Assembly (NCBI GenBank): GCA_027623095.1
Contig: JAQBVM010000009.1
Location: forward strand, 1 to 48,853
From: Verrucomicrobiota bacterium
GTDB lineage: Bacteria > Verrucomicrobiota > Verrucomicrobiia > Limisphaerales > SIBE01
Direction: 5' to 3'
Length of the DNA stretch: 48,853 nucleotides
The notes under the pieces are model-generated. The model was not told the DNA's origin, did no database searches, and worked only from the letters and a program-made list of their open reading frames with translations. Positions 33,319 through 43,191 of this stretch are shown here, in pieces; position 1 is the stretch's first letter; every line of letters starts with the position of its first letter. The position numbers and the translations under genes are program-made.

Positions 33319-34344
33319 CTACCCTAAGCTCCATCCCGGAACGATGTCGTCGTCGTAAGAAGTTAGGATGCCGCGAGCGAGCAGTTTTCGCTCGGCCAAA
33401 ATGCCGATCATCGCGGCGTTGTCCGTGCAGAGCGCATTACTCGCCAAGCGCAGTGTTAACCCGGCACTCTCGCACGCACGGAGAAGTTCTCTCCGAAGTT
33501 CCAGATTGCAGGTCACACCTCCTGATGCGGTCACACATGGTACCCGGAGTCTTAGTGCCGCTCGGATGGTTTTCGACACCAACACCTTTACGATAGCGGC
33601 TCGAATGCTCGCGCAGACATCGAAGAGGGATTGGTCCCGATCCAGCAAACGGGGATGATCCCGCAGGAAGTAGCGCACCGCCGTCTTCAAACCACTGAAA
33701 CTAAAGTCATCCGATTTGTCATGAATCAAAGGGGTCGGAAAGGAGTACGCGTTCGCATCTCCCCGTTCTGCCAATCGATCGAGTTCCGGTCCGCCTGGAT
33801 ACGGAAGTCCCATCAACTTCGCCGTCTTGTCAAAACATTCACCGGCGGCGTCATCGACGGTCGAGCCCAGCAGCCGATGCTTCAGTTCCGCCTCGACGTG
33901 AACAAGCATCGTGTGTCCGCCGCTGACAATCAGGGATACCGAAGGACGAAATGAATCGAAATCCGCTCGTGGCGGATCGCCGGCAATCCACGGCGAATAG
34001 AGATGCGCTTCGTGATGATGAATCCCTAAAAAGGGCTTTTCTAAGACGAAGGCGAGAGCCTGGCCGGCGTGATAACCGATGAGCAGCGCACTGGGCAGAC
34101 CGGGACCGCGCGTCGCGGCGACCGCGTCCAGACTGGATGCTGTAATTCCGGCGTCCGCAAACGCGGCATTGGCAATCGGAAGGAAATTCTTGAGATGCTC
34201 GCGGCTTGCCAATTCCGGAACGACCCCGCCGTACTCCGCGTGCATTTTGATTTGCGACGCGACCCGATTCGAAAGCACTGAACCGTCTCGAATGATCGCA
34301 ACGCTGGTTTCGTCGCATGAAGATTCGATAGCCAGGAGCGTCAT
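33319..34344 (-). CDS. tsaD: tRNA N6-adenosine threonylcarbamoyltransferase
   Basis: Transfers threonylcarbamoyl to A37 of ANN-decoding tRNAs together with TsaB, TsaC and TsaE. It starts LLAIESSCDETSVAI. The metal-binding HHEAH (110-114), SGGHT and the C-terminal CTDNAAMIG motif are all present. Length 341 is normal. It is the last gene of the tgt-to-tsaD minus-strand run and is 57 bases after ctp. tgt in the same run also modifies tRNA. Confidence 0.96.
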   Translation of the reverse strand: MTLLAIESSCDETSVAIIRDGSVLSNRVASQIKMHAEYGGVVPELASREHLKNFLPIANAAFADAGITASSLDAVAATRGPGLPSALLIGYHAGQALAFVLEKPFLGIHHHEAHLYSPWIAGDPPRADFDSFRPSVSLIVSGGHTMLVHVEAELKHRLLGSTVDDAAGECFDKTAKLMGLPYPGGPELDRLAERGDANAYSFPTPLIHDKSDDFSFSGLKTAVRYFLRDHPRLLDRDQSLFDVCASIRAAIVKVLVSKTIRAALRLRVPCVTASGGVTCNLELRRELLRACESAGLTLRLASNALCTDNAAMIGILAERKLLARGILTSYDDDIVPGWSLG

Positions 34345-34401
34345 CCGGCGATTCGATTTGGCGAAGCGGTTTCGAGCGGCGTTGAAACAGCGGATTTCCG
34401 T

Positions 34402-35715
34402 TTAGAGTTTCCCGGCAAATTTTCGGGCTCCACTGGACCTTCCGGCAAATCGGATAATCGCTCGAAGAAAATCGCTCGCCCGGTCCAGTTGCACATCGCG
34501 GACGTTTCGCGCGATTTCCCTCTTCTCTGGATCCAAGCTTTCTATTCCTCCGGGAACGCGCTGCAGGAAAAGGATCTGTTCGTCTTCTTCAGACAGAGGG
34601 ACGACGCTGTCCGGAGTAATACCTTTTCCGTGAATCACCTTATGCGCCGGTGTGTAGTAATATGCGGTTGTCAACCGCAGCGCCGAACCATCCTGAAGCG
34701 GCACGATGCTTTGCACAGAACCTTTGCCGAATGTTTTTTCTCCCATGACAAAGGCTCTTCCGAGATCCTGCAGACAGCCCGCCACGATTTCTGATGCGCT
34801 GGCGCTGCCCGTATTGACAAGAATAACTATGCTCAAATCCGGATACTCTTCCGGCTCTTTCGCGTAGAATTCCTGTTTTGATTGAACACTCCGCCCGTCC
34901 GTGGAAACAACGAGTTGCTTGCGGGGAACGAACAGATCGCAAACACTAATCGCCTGTTCCAAAAGTCCCCCCGGGTTGCCGCGAAGATCGAGAATCAATC
35001 CGCGCATTCCCTGTTGATCGAGTTTCTTTAGCGCGTTCTTGAGTTCGCTGGTTGTCTTTTCGCCGAATTGAGTTACGCGCACATATCCAATCTTGTCGTC
35101 TCCCAACGGAAAAGCCGTTCGTCCGTCGAGATCTTTGACCGTTTCCACTTTGATTACAGCGCGTGTGAGTGTGAAATCTTTCGGGTGAGGAAGGCTTGGG
35201 CGGGCAATGGTGATCGTCACATCCGAACCGGGCTCGCCGCGCAGTTGCTGGACGGCCTCCGTTGGAGTCGTGTTCTCAGCGCTTTTTCCCTCAATCTTAA
35301 TGATCTTGTCGCCTCGCAGAATGCCGGCATTAAATGCGGGTGTGCCCTCAAAGGGCGCAACAACGGTTAAGAAATCGTTCTTTAGACGAGTGATTTCGAT
35401 GCCGATCCCTCCAAATTTGCCTTCGGTATCGCTCTTTAGGTCGGTGTATTTTCTGGCTTCCATAAACTCGCTGTGAGGGTCGAGATTGCTGACCATCCCT
35501 TTCAGCGCCGAGTGGACCAATTCCTCAAAGGAAACCTTGTCACCATCGACATATTCCTTGCGAATTTTGTCGAGCACGCCAACGAACAACTCCATGTGAT
35601 CGTAACGCCTGTTCTTCTCGCTGGCCTGGTCGGAACTCAGGTAGATTTGAGCTCCCAACAAAAGATTGAGGCTGAGTCCGGTCAGCAATACGGAATACAG
35701 AATACGCTTCTTCAT
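34402..35715 (-). CDS. ctpA: S41 family C-terminal processing peptidase
   Basis: Periplasmic serine protease with an N-terminal membrane anchor (about 7-27). A PDZ domain at about 95-175 contains the GGIGIEI start and the GIxxGDKI motif. The catalytic dyad is visible as Ser306 in GSASASE and Lys331 in TFGKGS, 25 residues apart as in characterised enzymes. The substrate may be periplasmic or envelope proteins. Length 437 is typical of CtpA/CtpB rather than of the longer Prc. Lies between ispD and tsaD. Confidence 0.92.
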   Translation of the reverse strand: MKKRILYSVLLTGLSLNLLLGAQIYLSSDQASEKNRRYDHMELFVGVLDKIRKEYVDGDKVSFEELVHSALKGMVSNLDPHSEFMEARKYTDLKSDTEGKFGGIGIEITRLKNDFLTVVAPFEGTPAFNAGILRGDKIIKIEGKSAENTTPTEAVQQLRGEPGSDVTITIARPSLPHPKDFTLTRAVIKVETVKDLDGRTAFPLGDDKIGYVRVTQFGEKTTSELKNALKKLDQQGMRGLILDLRGNPGGLLEQAISVCDLFVPRKQLVVSTDGRSVQSKQEFYAKEPEEYPDLSIVILVNTGSASASEIVAGCLQDLGRAFVMGEKTFGKGSVQSIVPLQDGSALRLTTAYYYTPAHKVIHGKGITPDSVVPLSEEDEQILFLQRVPGGIESLDPEKREIARNVRDVQLDRASDFLRAIIRFAGRSSGARKFAGKL

Positions 35716-35793
35716 AAACGAGACCTTTCACTGCGAATCGGTGGCAACGTAGAACGCAACCAGTTTCTTGGCAAGGCAACCTTAAGGGATTTT

Positions 35794-36516
35794 TCAAACA
35801 ATGCCGGAGCTTATCGCTTGCGCGGGATTCGCGGCGGCATGCTCGCAGAGAAGCCACTCGATGTACGGAATATCTCCGGGAGAAGTCACTTTCGGGTTCG
35901 GGGCGGCGGATTCCACCAGCGCCACCGTCTGTCCGATCAATTCGCACGCCGACGTGTCGTCGGTCAAAATTAGGCCTTGATCCCGAACGGCCTGCATCGC
36001 TTTGCGGATCACTTCCAAATGAAATACCTGCGGCGTCTGAACCGCCCAAAGATTCGATCGATCGACCGTGCGCTTAATCAAGTTGGTCGCGTCACCCTCT
36101 TTCAGCGTGTCGGAAACGCGGTGTGCGACCACCGCCGCTCCGAACTCCCGGGCGCGCCCGATCGCCTGCATGATGAGTTCGTCCGGCGTGCATGGGCGCG
36201 CTCCATCTTGAATCGCGACGATCTCGCATTCCGGCGAGACATCGGCTATTCCGTTCCATACAGAGTCTTGGCGTTCTGGTCCGCCACGGGCAAATCGAAA
36301 TGGCTTCCGAGCGCGAATCACTGCGGCGATTTCACGGAATGCCGGTTCCATTCCCTCGCGAATCACAAGAACGATTTCATCGATGCCTTGGCATGCGTCG
36401 AACCGTCGCCAAGTATGCGCGACGAGCGGCTGCCCTCGGATCTGCAGAAAGAGTTTGTCTGTTCCGGATCCCATCCGTTTGCTGCTTCCCGCCGCAACGA
36501 TCACCGCCGATATCAT
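35794..36516 (-). CDS. ispD: 2-C-methyl-D-erythritol 4-phosphate cytidylyltransferase
   Basis: Third step of the MEP isoprenoid pathway, making CDP-methylerythritol. The signature AAGSSKRMGSGTDKLFL (8-24) provides the CTP-binding Arg and Lys. QDGARP, the DTLK segment and the QTPQVF motif are also present. Length 240 is normal. recJ ends 18 bases upstream. The common partner ispF is not adjacent. Confidence 0.95.
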   Translation of the reverse strand: MISAVIVAAGSSKRMGSGTDKLFLQIRGQPLVAHTWRRFDACQGIDEIVLVIREGMEPAFREIAAVIRARKPFRFARGGPERQDSVWNGIADVSPECEIVAIQDGARPCTPDELIMQAIGRAREFGAAVVAHRVSDTLKEGDATNLIKRTVDRSNLWAVQTPQVFHLEVIRKAMQAVRDQGLILTDDTSACELIGQTVALVESAAPNPKVTSPGDIPYIEWLLCEHAAANPAQAISSGIV

Positions 36517-36534
36517 GAATTCAGTGTCAAGTTC

Positions 36535-38295
36535 CTACGTCGCGCTGTCCAGTCTCCAAAGTTCCATTTCCGCGCCTGCGGACGCGGATCTCCAGTCCAG
36601 CACCCGGAGTTGAACCGAGCGGCGTCCGTTGAATTCGTTGATCTCGGGAACGAATGCCAGGTCGAATGACTCCTCCGGAATTGCCTTGCCGTTTCCATTC
36701 CACCAGACGCCCTCGTGCGCCGACCGTCCATCTGTAATCTTCATCTTCAGATGTTTCTTGTCCCTCCCGATAGGTTTGACGGCGCCATCGAGCGAGAGAC
36801 CGCGCGTTACGAATTGCACCCCGGGATTGCCCTGACCAAACGGGCGCATCCGGTTCAAGTTTTCCAAAGATTCTATGGAGATATCCGAAAAGCTGACTTC
36901 GGCATCAAGCTTGATCGACGGCATCAGGAGCTCGGGTCTGAGCGTTCGTTTTGCGAGATCGTTCAAACGCTCGCGAAACGCGTCCACGTTTCCAGAGTCG
37001 ATCGTGATCCCCGCTGCCATCGCGTGCCCGCCGTGCCGGATGAGCAAATCGTCACAGGCACGCAACGCAGCCGCCAGATCGAAACCCTCGATGCTTCGAC
37101 CCGATCCGCGCCATTCCGTTCCATCGCCTCCGATGATGAACGTTGGGCGATGAAACTCTCGAACCACGCGTGAAGCGACGATTCCCACGACGCCGATGTG
37201 CCAGTAAAGTTGTCCTTCGACCACGACATAATCCTCGGCGGGATTAAACTTGGCCCGCACCGCTCCGATCGCCTCTTCCACAATCGTGCTTTCGATCCGC
37301 TGGCGTTCTCGATTTTTCGAGTCAAGACTCAGGGCATGGTCTCGAGCCGCTGCCGCGTTTGAAGCCAGCAAGAGTTCCAGCGCCTCCGCCGCGTCTTCCA
37401 GACGCCCGGCGGCATTGAGGCGGGGAGCAAGCTGAAATGCGACTTCATAGACGCCAACCGCACCCTTGGAACCTGCCACGGATCTGAGTTCCTGAATCCC
37501 AGGACGCCGGTTTTTCTGCAAATGATCGAGTCCGGCAGAGGCTAGAATGCGGCTCTCTTTAATCAGAGGCACTAAATCCGCGATCGTGCCCAGGGCCACC
37601 AGATCCAACAGGGGCCGCAGATCGTAATCGCTTTCCAATTTGCTGCCGGTTTCGCGCCCTCGCTTTACCAAGGCGTGAATCAACTTAAACGAGAGTCCGA
37701 CAGAACAAAGTTCCATGCCGGTGGTTTCATCCACGGGATCGGCTCGCGGATTCACAAGCGCGCGGGCATTCGGGGGCGGAGAGGCAATTTGATGGTGATC
37801 GAGAACGATGACATCAATTCCGCGGGATTGAACCCAATCGATTGTCGTCGTGGCAGTGGATCCGCAATCGACGGCAAGCAGGACGGAACATGGCGCAATC
37901 GCCAGGCACTTCTCGACCCCATCCCGGCTCAAGCCGTAGCCTTCGTCCATTCGCTGAGGCAGGTACCATCGTGTCCTCCACCCCAAATCCTCAAAAGCAA
38001 CTGTCAGCAACGCGGTCGAGGTCACTCCATCCACGTCGTAGTCACCGAACAGAACGATTGATTCGCCTTTTTGGCGCGCCTCAACCAAACGATCGACAGC
38101 GAGTTCCATCCCAGGCAGTCGAAAAGGATCCACGAGATCTTTCAATCGGGGATCAAGAAACTGCCGAACTTCTTCCGGATCACTGAGCCCGCGGTTTAAG
38201 AGGCACTGCGCAAGCAGCGGAGAAAGACTCAACTTTTGTGAGAGCAGATCACGCCGTTCGATTTCGACAGCAGCGAGCTTCCATACGTATTTCAT
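36535..38295 (-). CDS. recJ: Single-stranded-DNA-specific exonuclease RecJ
   Basis: 5'-to-3' ssDNA exonuclease of RecFOR repair and mismatch repair. The DHH-family motifs are visible: GDYDVDG (84-90), DHH (166-168) and, in the DHHA1 domain, RHGGHAMAAG near residue 420. A C-terminal OB-fold follows. The length of 586 is normal. It sits between secDF and ispD, in the same direction. Confidence 0.95.
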   Translation of the reverse strand: MKYVWKLAAVEIERRDLLSQKLSLSPLLAQCLLNRGLSDPEEVRQFLDPRLKDLVDPFRLPGMELAVDRLVEARQKGESIVLFGDYDVDGVTSTALLTVAFEDLGWRTRWYLPQRMDEGYGLSRDGVEKCLAIAPCSVLLAVDCGSTATTTIDWVQSRGIDVIVLDHHQIASPPPNARALVNPRADPVDETTGMELCSVGLSFKLIHALVKRGRETGSKLESDYDLRPLLDLVALGTIADLVPLIKESRILASAGLDHLQKNRRPGIQELRSVAGSKGAVGVYEVAFQLAPRLNAAGRLEDAAEALELLLASNAAAARDHALSLDSKNRERQRIESTIVEEAIGAVRAKFNPAEDYVVVEGQLYWHIGVVGIVASRVVREFHRPTFIIGGDGTEWRGSGRSIEGFDLAAALRACDDLLIRHGGHAMAAGITIDSGNVDAFRERLNDLAKRTLRPELLMPSIKLDAEVSFSDISIESLENLNRMRPFGQGNPGVQFVTRGLSLDGAVKPIGRDKKHLKMKITDGRSAHEGVWWNGNGKAIPEESFDLAFVPEINEFNGRRSVQLRVLDWRSASAGAEMELWRLDSAT

Positions 38296-38374
38296 GCCGC
38301 GAAACGGCTATCCGCAAGGTCAAGTCCGCTCCACAGAGCCCGGACTTCGGGCGAGGCAAGCACGGCGCGAACGA

Positions 38375-40885
38375 TTATGCCTGGGTTGCCACGACGTTTT
38401 CTTGCATAACGACTTGTGAGCCCGTCTTTGGGCGCACACCTTTGTGCCACCACAAAACGAACGCACTGGCGATGTAGATTGAAGAATATGTGCCGGTTAG
38501 AATGCCGACGAGGAACGTGAAGGCAAAATCGTTGATCACGGACCCGCCGAAAATGTAGAGGGCCGATGTCGAGAGGAACACCGTGCCCGACGTAATCACG
38601 GTGCGGCTCAAGGTTTGATTCAGAGCTTGATTCATCACATCCTTGAATGTGCCGCGGATCCCAAGTTTTAAGTCCTCTCGAATCCGGTCAAAAATGACGA
38701 TTGTGTCGTTGATCGAGAAACCGATGATTGTCAACACAGCCGCGACCATGGGCGCGCTGAATTGACGTCCGGTAAGGCAAAACCAACCCATCGTCATTAA
38801 CACATCGTGCATCACGGCGAACACGGCGCCAACCGCGAAGGAGAATTCGTACCGAAAAGCGACATAAATCAGAATTCCGAAAAGAGCCAATAGTGTGGCA
38901 ACAATTGCGGTCTTCAGGATTTCCTGCGCGACCGAGGGGCCGACATTTGAGGACGCGGCCACCTCAAAGTTCGCATTTGGAAACTGCGTCATCAGCATGG
39001 ATTGGACCTGTTCACCGGAATCAAAGGCCGTTGTGACTTGCAGCAATTCGTCTCCGGTAGCGATGTCTTTTTGATATTGGATCATCGGATCACCCACACC
39101 CAGAGCTCCGATAGCCTCCCGAAGCTGATCCATCCCGACCTTTTGTTCGAATCTCAAAGTTAAACGATCTCCACCGGCAAATTCGACTCCAAGAGTGTCG
39201 CTTCCGCGCATGATTCCGTAACCGACGCCAACAATCACCAGCGCCCAGGAACACGCGAACGCAACCTTAGAGTATTTAAGGAAATCAAAATGCGTCTCTT
39301 TGATCAAACGAAGCATTGGAAGCGACTTCAACATCTGCCGCGCGAGCATCCAGTCGAAAATCAATCGCGTTACAACCAATGCCGTAAACATGCTTGCCGC
39401 AACACCAATCGTCAGCGTGACACCAAATCCCTTAACCGGACCGGTTCCCATAAAAATGAGAATGACGGACGAAATAAGAGTGGTGACATTCGAGTCGAAA
39501 ATGGTGCTGAAGGCTTTGTCGTACCCGGAGGCAATTGCGCCGCGCAACGATTTTCCCGCCGCGAACTCCTCTCGAATACGCTCGAATATCAGCACGTTTG
39601 CATCCACCGCCATGCCGATCGTCAGCACGATTCCCGCAATGCCGGGCAGCGTCAGCGTCGTTTGGATCGAGCACATTACACCCATCAGAATGACAATGTT
39701 CAGCACAAGGGCAACATTGGCGATCAGGCCGGAAAGCATGTAATAGACGAGCATGAAAATAGAGACGAGAATGACCCCGATAATCGAAGCGCGGATTCCG
39801 CTCTGAATGGAGTCCCTTCCAAGCGACGGCTCAACGCTGAATTCTTGTTCGATCGCCGCCGGTGTTTGAAGCGGGTTCTCCAGCACATTCGCCAACTCGA
39901 ATGCCTCCTTCAATGAGAATTGACCGCTGATAACAGCGCTCCCCCCAGCAATCGGCTCGTTTATGTTTGGCGCTGAATAGAGTTCACCGTCCAGCACTAT
40001 GGCGAGCTGTTCGTTGACATGATCTCGAGTGATTTGACCAAACAGATCGGCTCCTTTGCCGTCAAATCGCAGCGTGATTCTGGGTTGGTTTGTAATCGGG
40101 TCCGGCTCCACTCCCGCCCGAGCCACATACTGTCCCGTGAGTCCCAGTTCCGCGTTTTTCTTCACTAAATAGCGGTCGATGACTTCTTCCCCCGTGCGAA
40201 GTTTCCGCTTCAATTGCAAAACTACGTACCCTGGAGACGTGAGTCCCTGTTGCAAGAGCTGATCGCTTTCCGGGTGCACGAGTCGGAATTCCAGGAACGC
40301 CGCCTTTTCGATCTGCGTTTTTGCGCTTTGCTTGTCGCTTTCCGAGAGACCCGGCAATTGAATTAAGATCTTGTCATTGCCAACCGGTTGAATAACCGGC
40401 TCCGCGACACCGAATCGATCGACACGCCGCCGAAACACTTCAATTGCCTGGGAAAGAATTGATTCCCGATCCGAAACATTATCCACCTCGTTCGTGTCCT
40501 GTTTGCTGATTTCCAATCCAACCAGGAAGGATGTTCCCCCGCGCAGGTCCAACCCCAATTTGATCTTTCCGGATCCGTCTCGCTGCAGGCGGCTCAAGAT
40601 TACCCGCGTGGGATCGAGCTCGTTTTCGACTTTGATGAACGGGAAATAGCCGGAAATCACGTTGGTGCCAACGGCTTCGCGAAGATTCGCAAATTCACGC
40701 TCCGGATTTTCGGATTGCAGTTGACGCGCCTGCTCAACAATAGCCGTCAGGTTCGTGTCCAGGCTCGCCGCGCGGTTTTCGAATTCGTCTATCAGGCTTT
40801 TGGATTGCGGTGGATTGATCTCCCATAGAGACCAAAGCACGATAAAGACAACGAACGAGAACTTCCAAAACAGATTTCGATTCAT
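38375..40885 (-). CDS. secDF: SecD-SecF fusion, protein translocase subunit
   Basis: Proton-driven motor that assists Sec export. The N-terminal half is SecD with DLRGGTSFLVG (first periplasmic domain) and PGIAGIVLTIGMAVDANV in the membrane region. The C-terminal half is SecF with GVEFAGGD and GFSINDTIVIFDRIREDLK. Many bacteria keep the two genes separate, while fusions occur in several phyla. The total of 836 residues fits one complete copy of each. yajC starts just 12 bases upstream, the classical tgt-yajC-secDF order. Confidence 0.96.
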   Translation of the reverse strand: MNRNLFWKFSFVVFIVLWSLWEINPPQSKSLIDEFENRAASLDTNLTAIVEQARQLQSENPEREFANLREAVGTNVISGYFPFIKVENELDPTRVILSRLQRDGSGKIKLGLDLRGGTSFLVGLEISKQDTNEVDNVSDRESILSQAIEVFRRRVDRFGVAEPVIQPVGNDKILIQLPGLSESDKQSAKTQIEKAAFLEFRLVHPESDQLLQQGLTSPGYVVLQLKRKLRTGEEVIDRYLVKKNAELGLTGQYVARAGVEPDPITNQPRITLRFDGKGADLFGQITRDHVNEQLAIVLDGELYSAPNINEPIAGGSAVISGQFSLKEAFELANVLENPLQTPAAIEQEFSVEPSLGRDSIQSGIRASIIGVILVSIFMLVYYMLSGLIANVALVLNIVILMGVMCSIQTTLTLPGIAGIVLTIGMAVDANVLIFERIREEFAAGKSLRGAIASGYDKAFSTIFDSNVTTLISSVILIFMGTGPVKGFGVTLTIGVAASMFTALVVTRLIFDWMLARQMLKSLPMLRLIKETHFDFLKYSKVAFACSWALVIVGVGYGIMRGSDTLGVEFAGGDRLTLRFEQKVGMDQLREAIGALGVGDPMIQYQKDIATGDELLQVTTAFDSGEQVQSMLMTQFPNANFEVAASSNVGPSVAQEILKTAIVATLLALFGILIYVAFRYEFSFAVGAVFAVMHDVLMTMGWFCLTGRQFSAPMVAAVLTIIGFSINDTIVIFDRIREDLKLGIRGTFKDVMNQALNQTLSRTVITSGTVFLSTSALYIFGGSVINDFAFTFLVGILTGTYSSIYIASAFVLWWHKGVRPKTGSQVVMQENVVATQA

Positions 40886-40897
40886 TCAATTAGCCAG

Positions 40898-41251
40898 TTA
40901 CGATTGAGACGAACTCGAGCTTCTCTCCGTGACTTCGGATATTGCGCTCTTAATGACCTCCAATTTGGTATCCGCCGAGCGGATGGAGACGCTTTTTTCT
41001 TTCACAGCGACGACCACACCGAGAATGCCACTGCTGGTTATGATCTTATCCCCGGATTTCAGGGTTTTAAGAAGATCAGCATGTTCCCGGGCTTTCTTCT
41101 GTTGCGGCCGGATCAAAATGAAATAGAAAACCACCGCCATGATGCCGAACGTTCCGAACACTTGCAGCAACTGCCCGGTCGGATTCGCCTGAGTACCAGC
41201 CGGGGGAGGCGGCGCAAACCCCAGCAATGCAACTATTCCAGTCCAATTCAT
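40898..41251 (-). CDS. yajC: Preprotein translocase subunit YajC
   Basis: Small single-pass membrane protein associated with SecDF. The membrane segment is at about 32-46 (FGTFGIMAVVFYFIL) followed immediately by the hallmark RPQQKK. The cytoplasmic part has LKSGDKIITSSGILG. The N-terminal Pro/Ala-rich region and Ser-rich tail are variable in the family. Length 117 is normal. Confidence 0.95.
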   Translation of the reverse strand: MNWTGIVALLGFAPPPPAGTQANPTGQLLQVFGTFGIMAVVFYFILIRPQQKKAREHADLLKTLKSGDKIITSSGILGVVVAVKEKSVSIRSADTKLEVIKSAISEVTERSSSSSQS

Positions 41252-41328
41252 CTCTTAGTTTTTGAGCCGACAAATCTATGCGCGCGCCCCCTTTTGGCAA
41301 GCTTAAGATTTTTTTGGCAATTTCTGTG

Positions 41329-42483
41329 TCAGCGCTCCTCCTCTGCCGACCGATTCAAAACTCGCGCCGAAAGGACTTTTCGGGATGGAACGTACTGCTC
41401 CACAAAAGCCCTGCGATACTCTCCGAACGTTCCATTCTTCAGATGGTCCCGAATTTGCGCCATCAGGTTCATATACATGTGCGAGTTGTGCACGCTCAGC
41501 ATTCTAAGACCGAGGATTTCTCCCACATTTAAAAGATGCCTCAAATACGCCTTCGAAAAATTGCGGCACGCATAACACTCGCAACCCTCCTCGATCGGGC
41601 TCAAGTCCGACTTGTTGAAGCCGGCTTTGATGCTGACTGTTCCCTTCGCTGTAAAAGCGGTGCCGTTTCTGGCAACACGCGTCGGCAGAACGCAATCGAA
41701 CATATCGACCCCGCGCGCCACGAGCTCGACAATCTGGGCCGGCGTGCCCAATCCCATCGCATAGCGCGCTTTGTCTTCGGGCAAATGCGGTTCTGTGTAT
41801 TCGACCGCTTTCATCATCTCCGCCTCGGGTTCACCCACGCTGACGCCGCCGATTGCGTAACCATCGAAGTCCATTTTCACGAGCGCCTTCGCGCACATTT
41901 CTCTTAACTCGGGATCGCATGACCCCTGCACAATTCCGAAAGCTGCCTGTCCCGGCGCTCGGGGTTGCGCGCGGCATTCCTCCGCCCATCGAATTGTCCT
42001 TTCAACAGCCAGTTTTGCATCCTTTGGCGTGCAACCATGCGGAGGGCACTCGTCGAAGACCATCGCAATATCAGAACCGAGGGAAGCCTGAATCGCCATC
42101 GCCTCTTTTGGTCCAAGAAACAACAGCGAACCATCCAGGTGCGACCGAAATTCCACTCCATGCTCCTGAATTTTGCGGATCTTCGCCAGACTGAAAACCT
42201 GGAAACCGCCGCTGTCCGTCAAAATGGGGTGCGGCCAGTTGATAAACCGGTGCAGTCCCCCCGCGCCGCCGATGATTTCCATTCCGGGCCGGATCGACAA
42301 ATGATACGTGTTCCCGAGAATGATTTGTGTGTCCATCTCGCGGAGCTCCCTGGGATCGAGCGCCTTGACGCTGCCTTGCGTACCAACCGGCATGAATACC
42401 GGTGTGTCAATAACACCGCGAGGAGTTGTGAGATAGCCCAAGCGAGCCCTCGAGCTCGGATCGGTCTTTAAGAGCTTGAACAT
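41329..42483 (-). CDS. tgt: tRNA-guanine transglycosylase
   Basis: Exchanges G34 for preQ1 in GUN-anticodon tRNAs during queuosine synthesis. Asp90 in LTDSGGFQVFSL is the general acid position. The FDCVLPTRVARNGTAFT stretch holds the nucleophilic Asp, and CECYAC with a later His is the zinc site. The frame is open to 42576, but the 31 extra residues are not family-like; ATG at 42483 (MFKLLKTDPSSRARLG) gives the standard 384 residues. A CGAAAG/CTTTCG hairpin lies at 42521-42535 in the leader. Confidence 0.95.
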   Translation of the reverse strand: MFKLLKTDPSSRARLGYLTTPRGVIDTPVFMPVGTQGSVKALDPRELREMDTQIILGNTYHLSIRPGMEIIGGAGGLHRFINWPHPILTDSGGFQVFSLAKIRKIQEHGVEFRSHLDGSLLFLGPKEAMAIQASLGSDIAMVFDECPPHGCTPKDAKLAVERTIRWAEECRAQPRAPGQAAFGIVQGSCDPELREMCAKALVKMDFDGYAIGGVSVGEPEAEMMKAVEYTEPHLPEDKARYAMGLGTPAQIVELVARGVDMFDCVLPTRVARNGTAFTAKGTVSIKAGFNKSDLSPIEEGCECYACRNFSKAYLRHLLNVGEILGLRMLSVHNSHMYMNLMAQIRDHLKNGTFGEYRRAFVEQYVPSRKVLSARVLNRSAEEER

Positions 42484-42848
42484 TACGTAAAAACTGTCCT
42501 GTCTATTGTAGATTCTATTTCGAAAGAAACTTTCGGCGATCCGGTTTCTTTCCCGACCATCTTCTGCTCGGCCCAAATGGTGCGGTCTATTATTTGGGTC
42601 GCAGCGAGCGCATCATAATGCATTGTCAAATTGAGATTCAGCGAATCTCATGATTTCCGGATCAGCAGCTCGAAGAATACCTTGTGCCAAGTCCTCGGCA
42701 ACTCTACCCAAGCTCCAGTTGAACGAGCTCGAAGAATCTTTTGACGAAACTCGAAAAAACGAGTTCAACAACTTGTGAAGTTCTTAGATTTCGGAAAAAC
42801 GCAGTCGCGTGAGGTTCGATTGAGGAGATGACCAAAAGAAGCCGTTCA
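42484..42848. other. Intergenic region upstream of tgt
   Basis: No gene was seen. It contains a perfect CGAAAG-AAA-CTTTCG hairpin at 42521-42535 and probably the tgt promoter; a TACAAT-like -10 candidate lies near 42512, but without a good -35. It separates the housekeeping genes from the cassette array. Confidence 0.4.
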
Positions 42849-42944
42849 GACAAACGCGGAGAGGACCGATGAGCGGCCCTCCAAAACCGTTGGAATTCAA
42901 AATGCGTGCGCTGGCCGCTCAGTCGGTCGCTCGATTTGTGTGCG
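42849..42944 (-). other. Decayed attC site (copy A)
   Basis: 96 bases that align without gaps to the attC at 45935-46030, about four in five bases identical by eye. The stem GACCGATGAGCGGCC (42864-42878) pairs with 42913-42928, which has one extra base. The terminal boxes have changed (GACAAAC on the left, GTGTGCG on the right), so it is probably not recombinable. Confidence 0.6.
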
Positions 42945-43041
42945 CCCAGCATAGGCATTAACTGAAGAGGTTCAAGTCCTCTGTTCATGAATCAGTATGA
43001 AAGTATGAAAAGAAGCCTGTAGTCGCTGGTCATTCAACGGC

Positions 43042-43111
43042 CTCTTGCTCTTGATCTTGCTCATAATCTTAATCTCTTCAGTGAGTTACAGAGCAAGATC
43101 GAGAGCAAGAG
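43042..43111. repeat. 21-bp inverted repeat sharing the dispersed motif
   Basis: Left arm 43042-43062 and right arm 43091-43111 are inverted copies with one mismatch in 21, separated by 28 bases. The core word is the same AGCAAGATCAAGAGCAAGA seen at 22741-22759. This may be a small dispersed element, or it may be simple-sequence DNA. Confidence 0.5.
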
Positions 43112-43133
43112 CAAGCAGGGGTCGGATGTGCTT

Positions 43134-43184
43134 AATTCAACGGCAGTGGAGCTAAACACTCCCCTTTACCCTTCAATGTTCGGC
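43134..43184 (-). other. Possible very short attC site
   Basis: Reading on the minus strand, GCCGAAC (43184-43178) follows the stop of the 76-residue cassette gene and GTTGAAT (43140-43134) fits GTTRRRY. Between them is a weak GGAGTG/CACTGCC stem with one extra base. At 51 bases it would be shorter than known sites. The GCCGAAC box does match the box that opens this cassette. Confidence 0.4.
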
Positions 43185-43191
43185 CTTCGGA

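Noticed and set aside
42704..42988. 94-codon minus-strand frame
   Set aside because: Its translation runs through the decayed attC site and has no domain features.
42964..42990. tRNA T-arm-like sequence AGAGGTTCAAGTCCTCT
   Set aside because: No matching 5' acceptor, D-arm or anticodon arm precedes it; upstream is the decayed attC.
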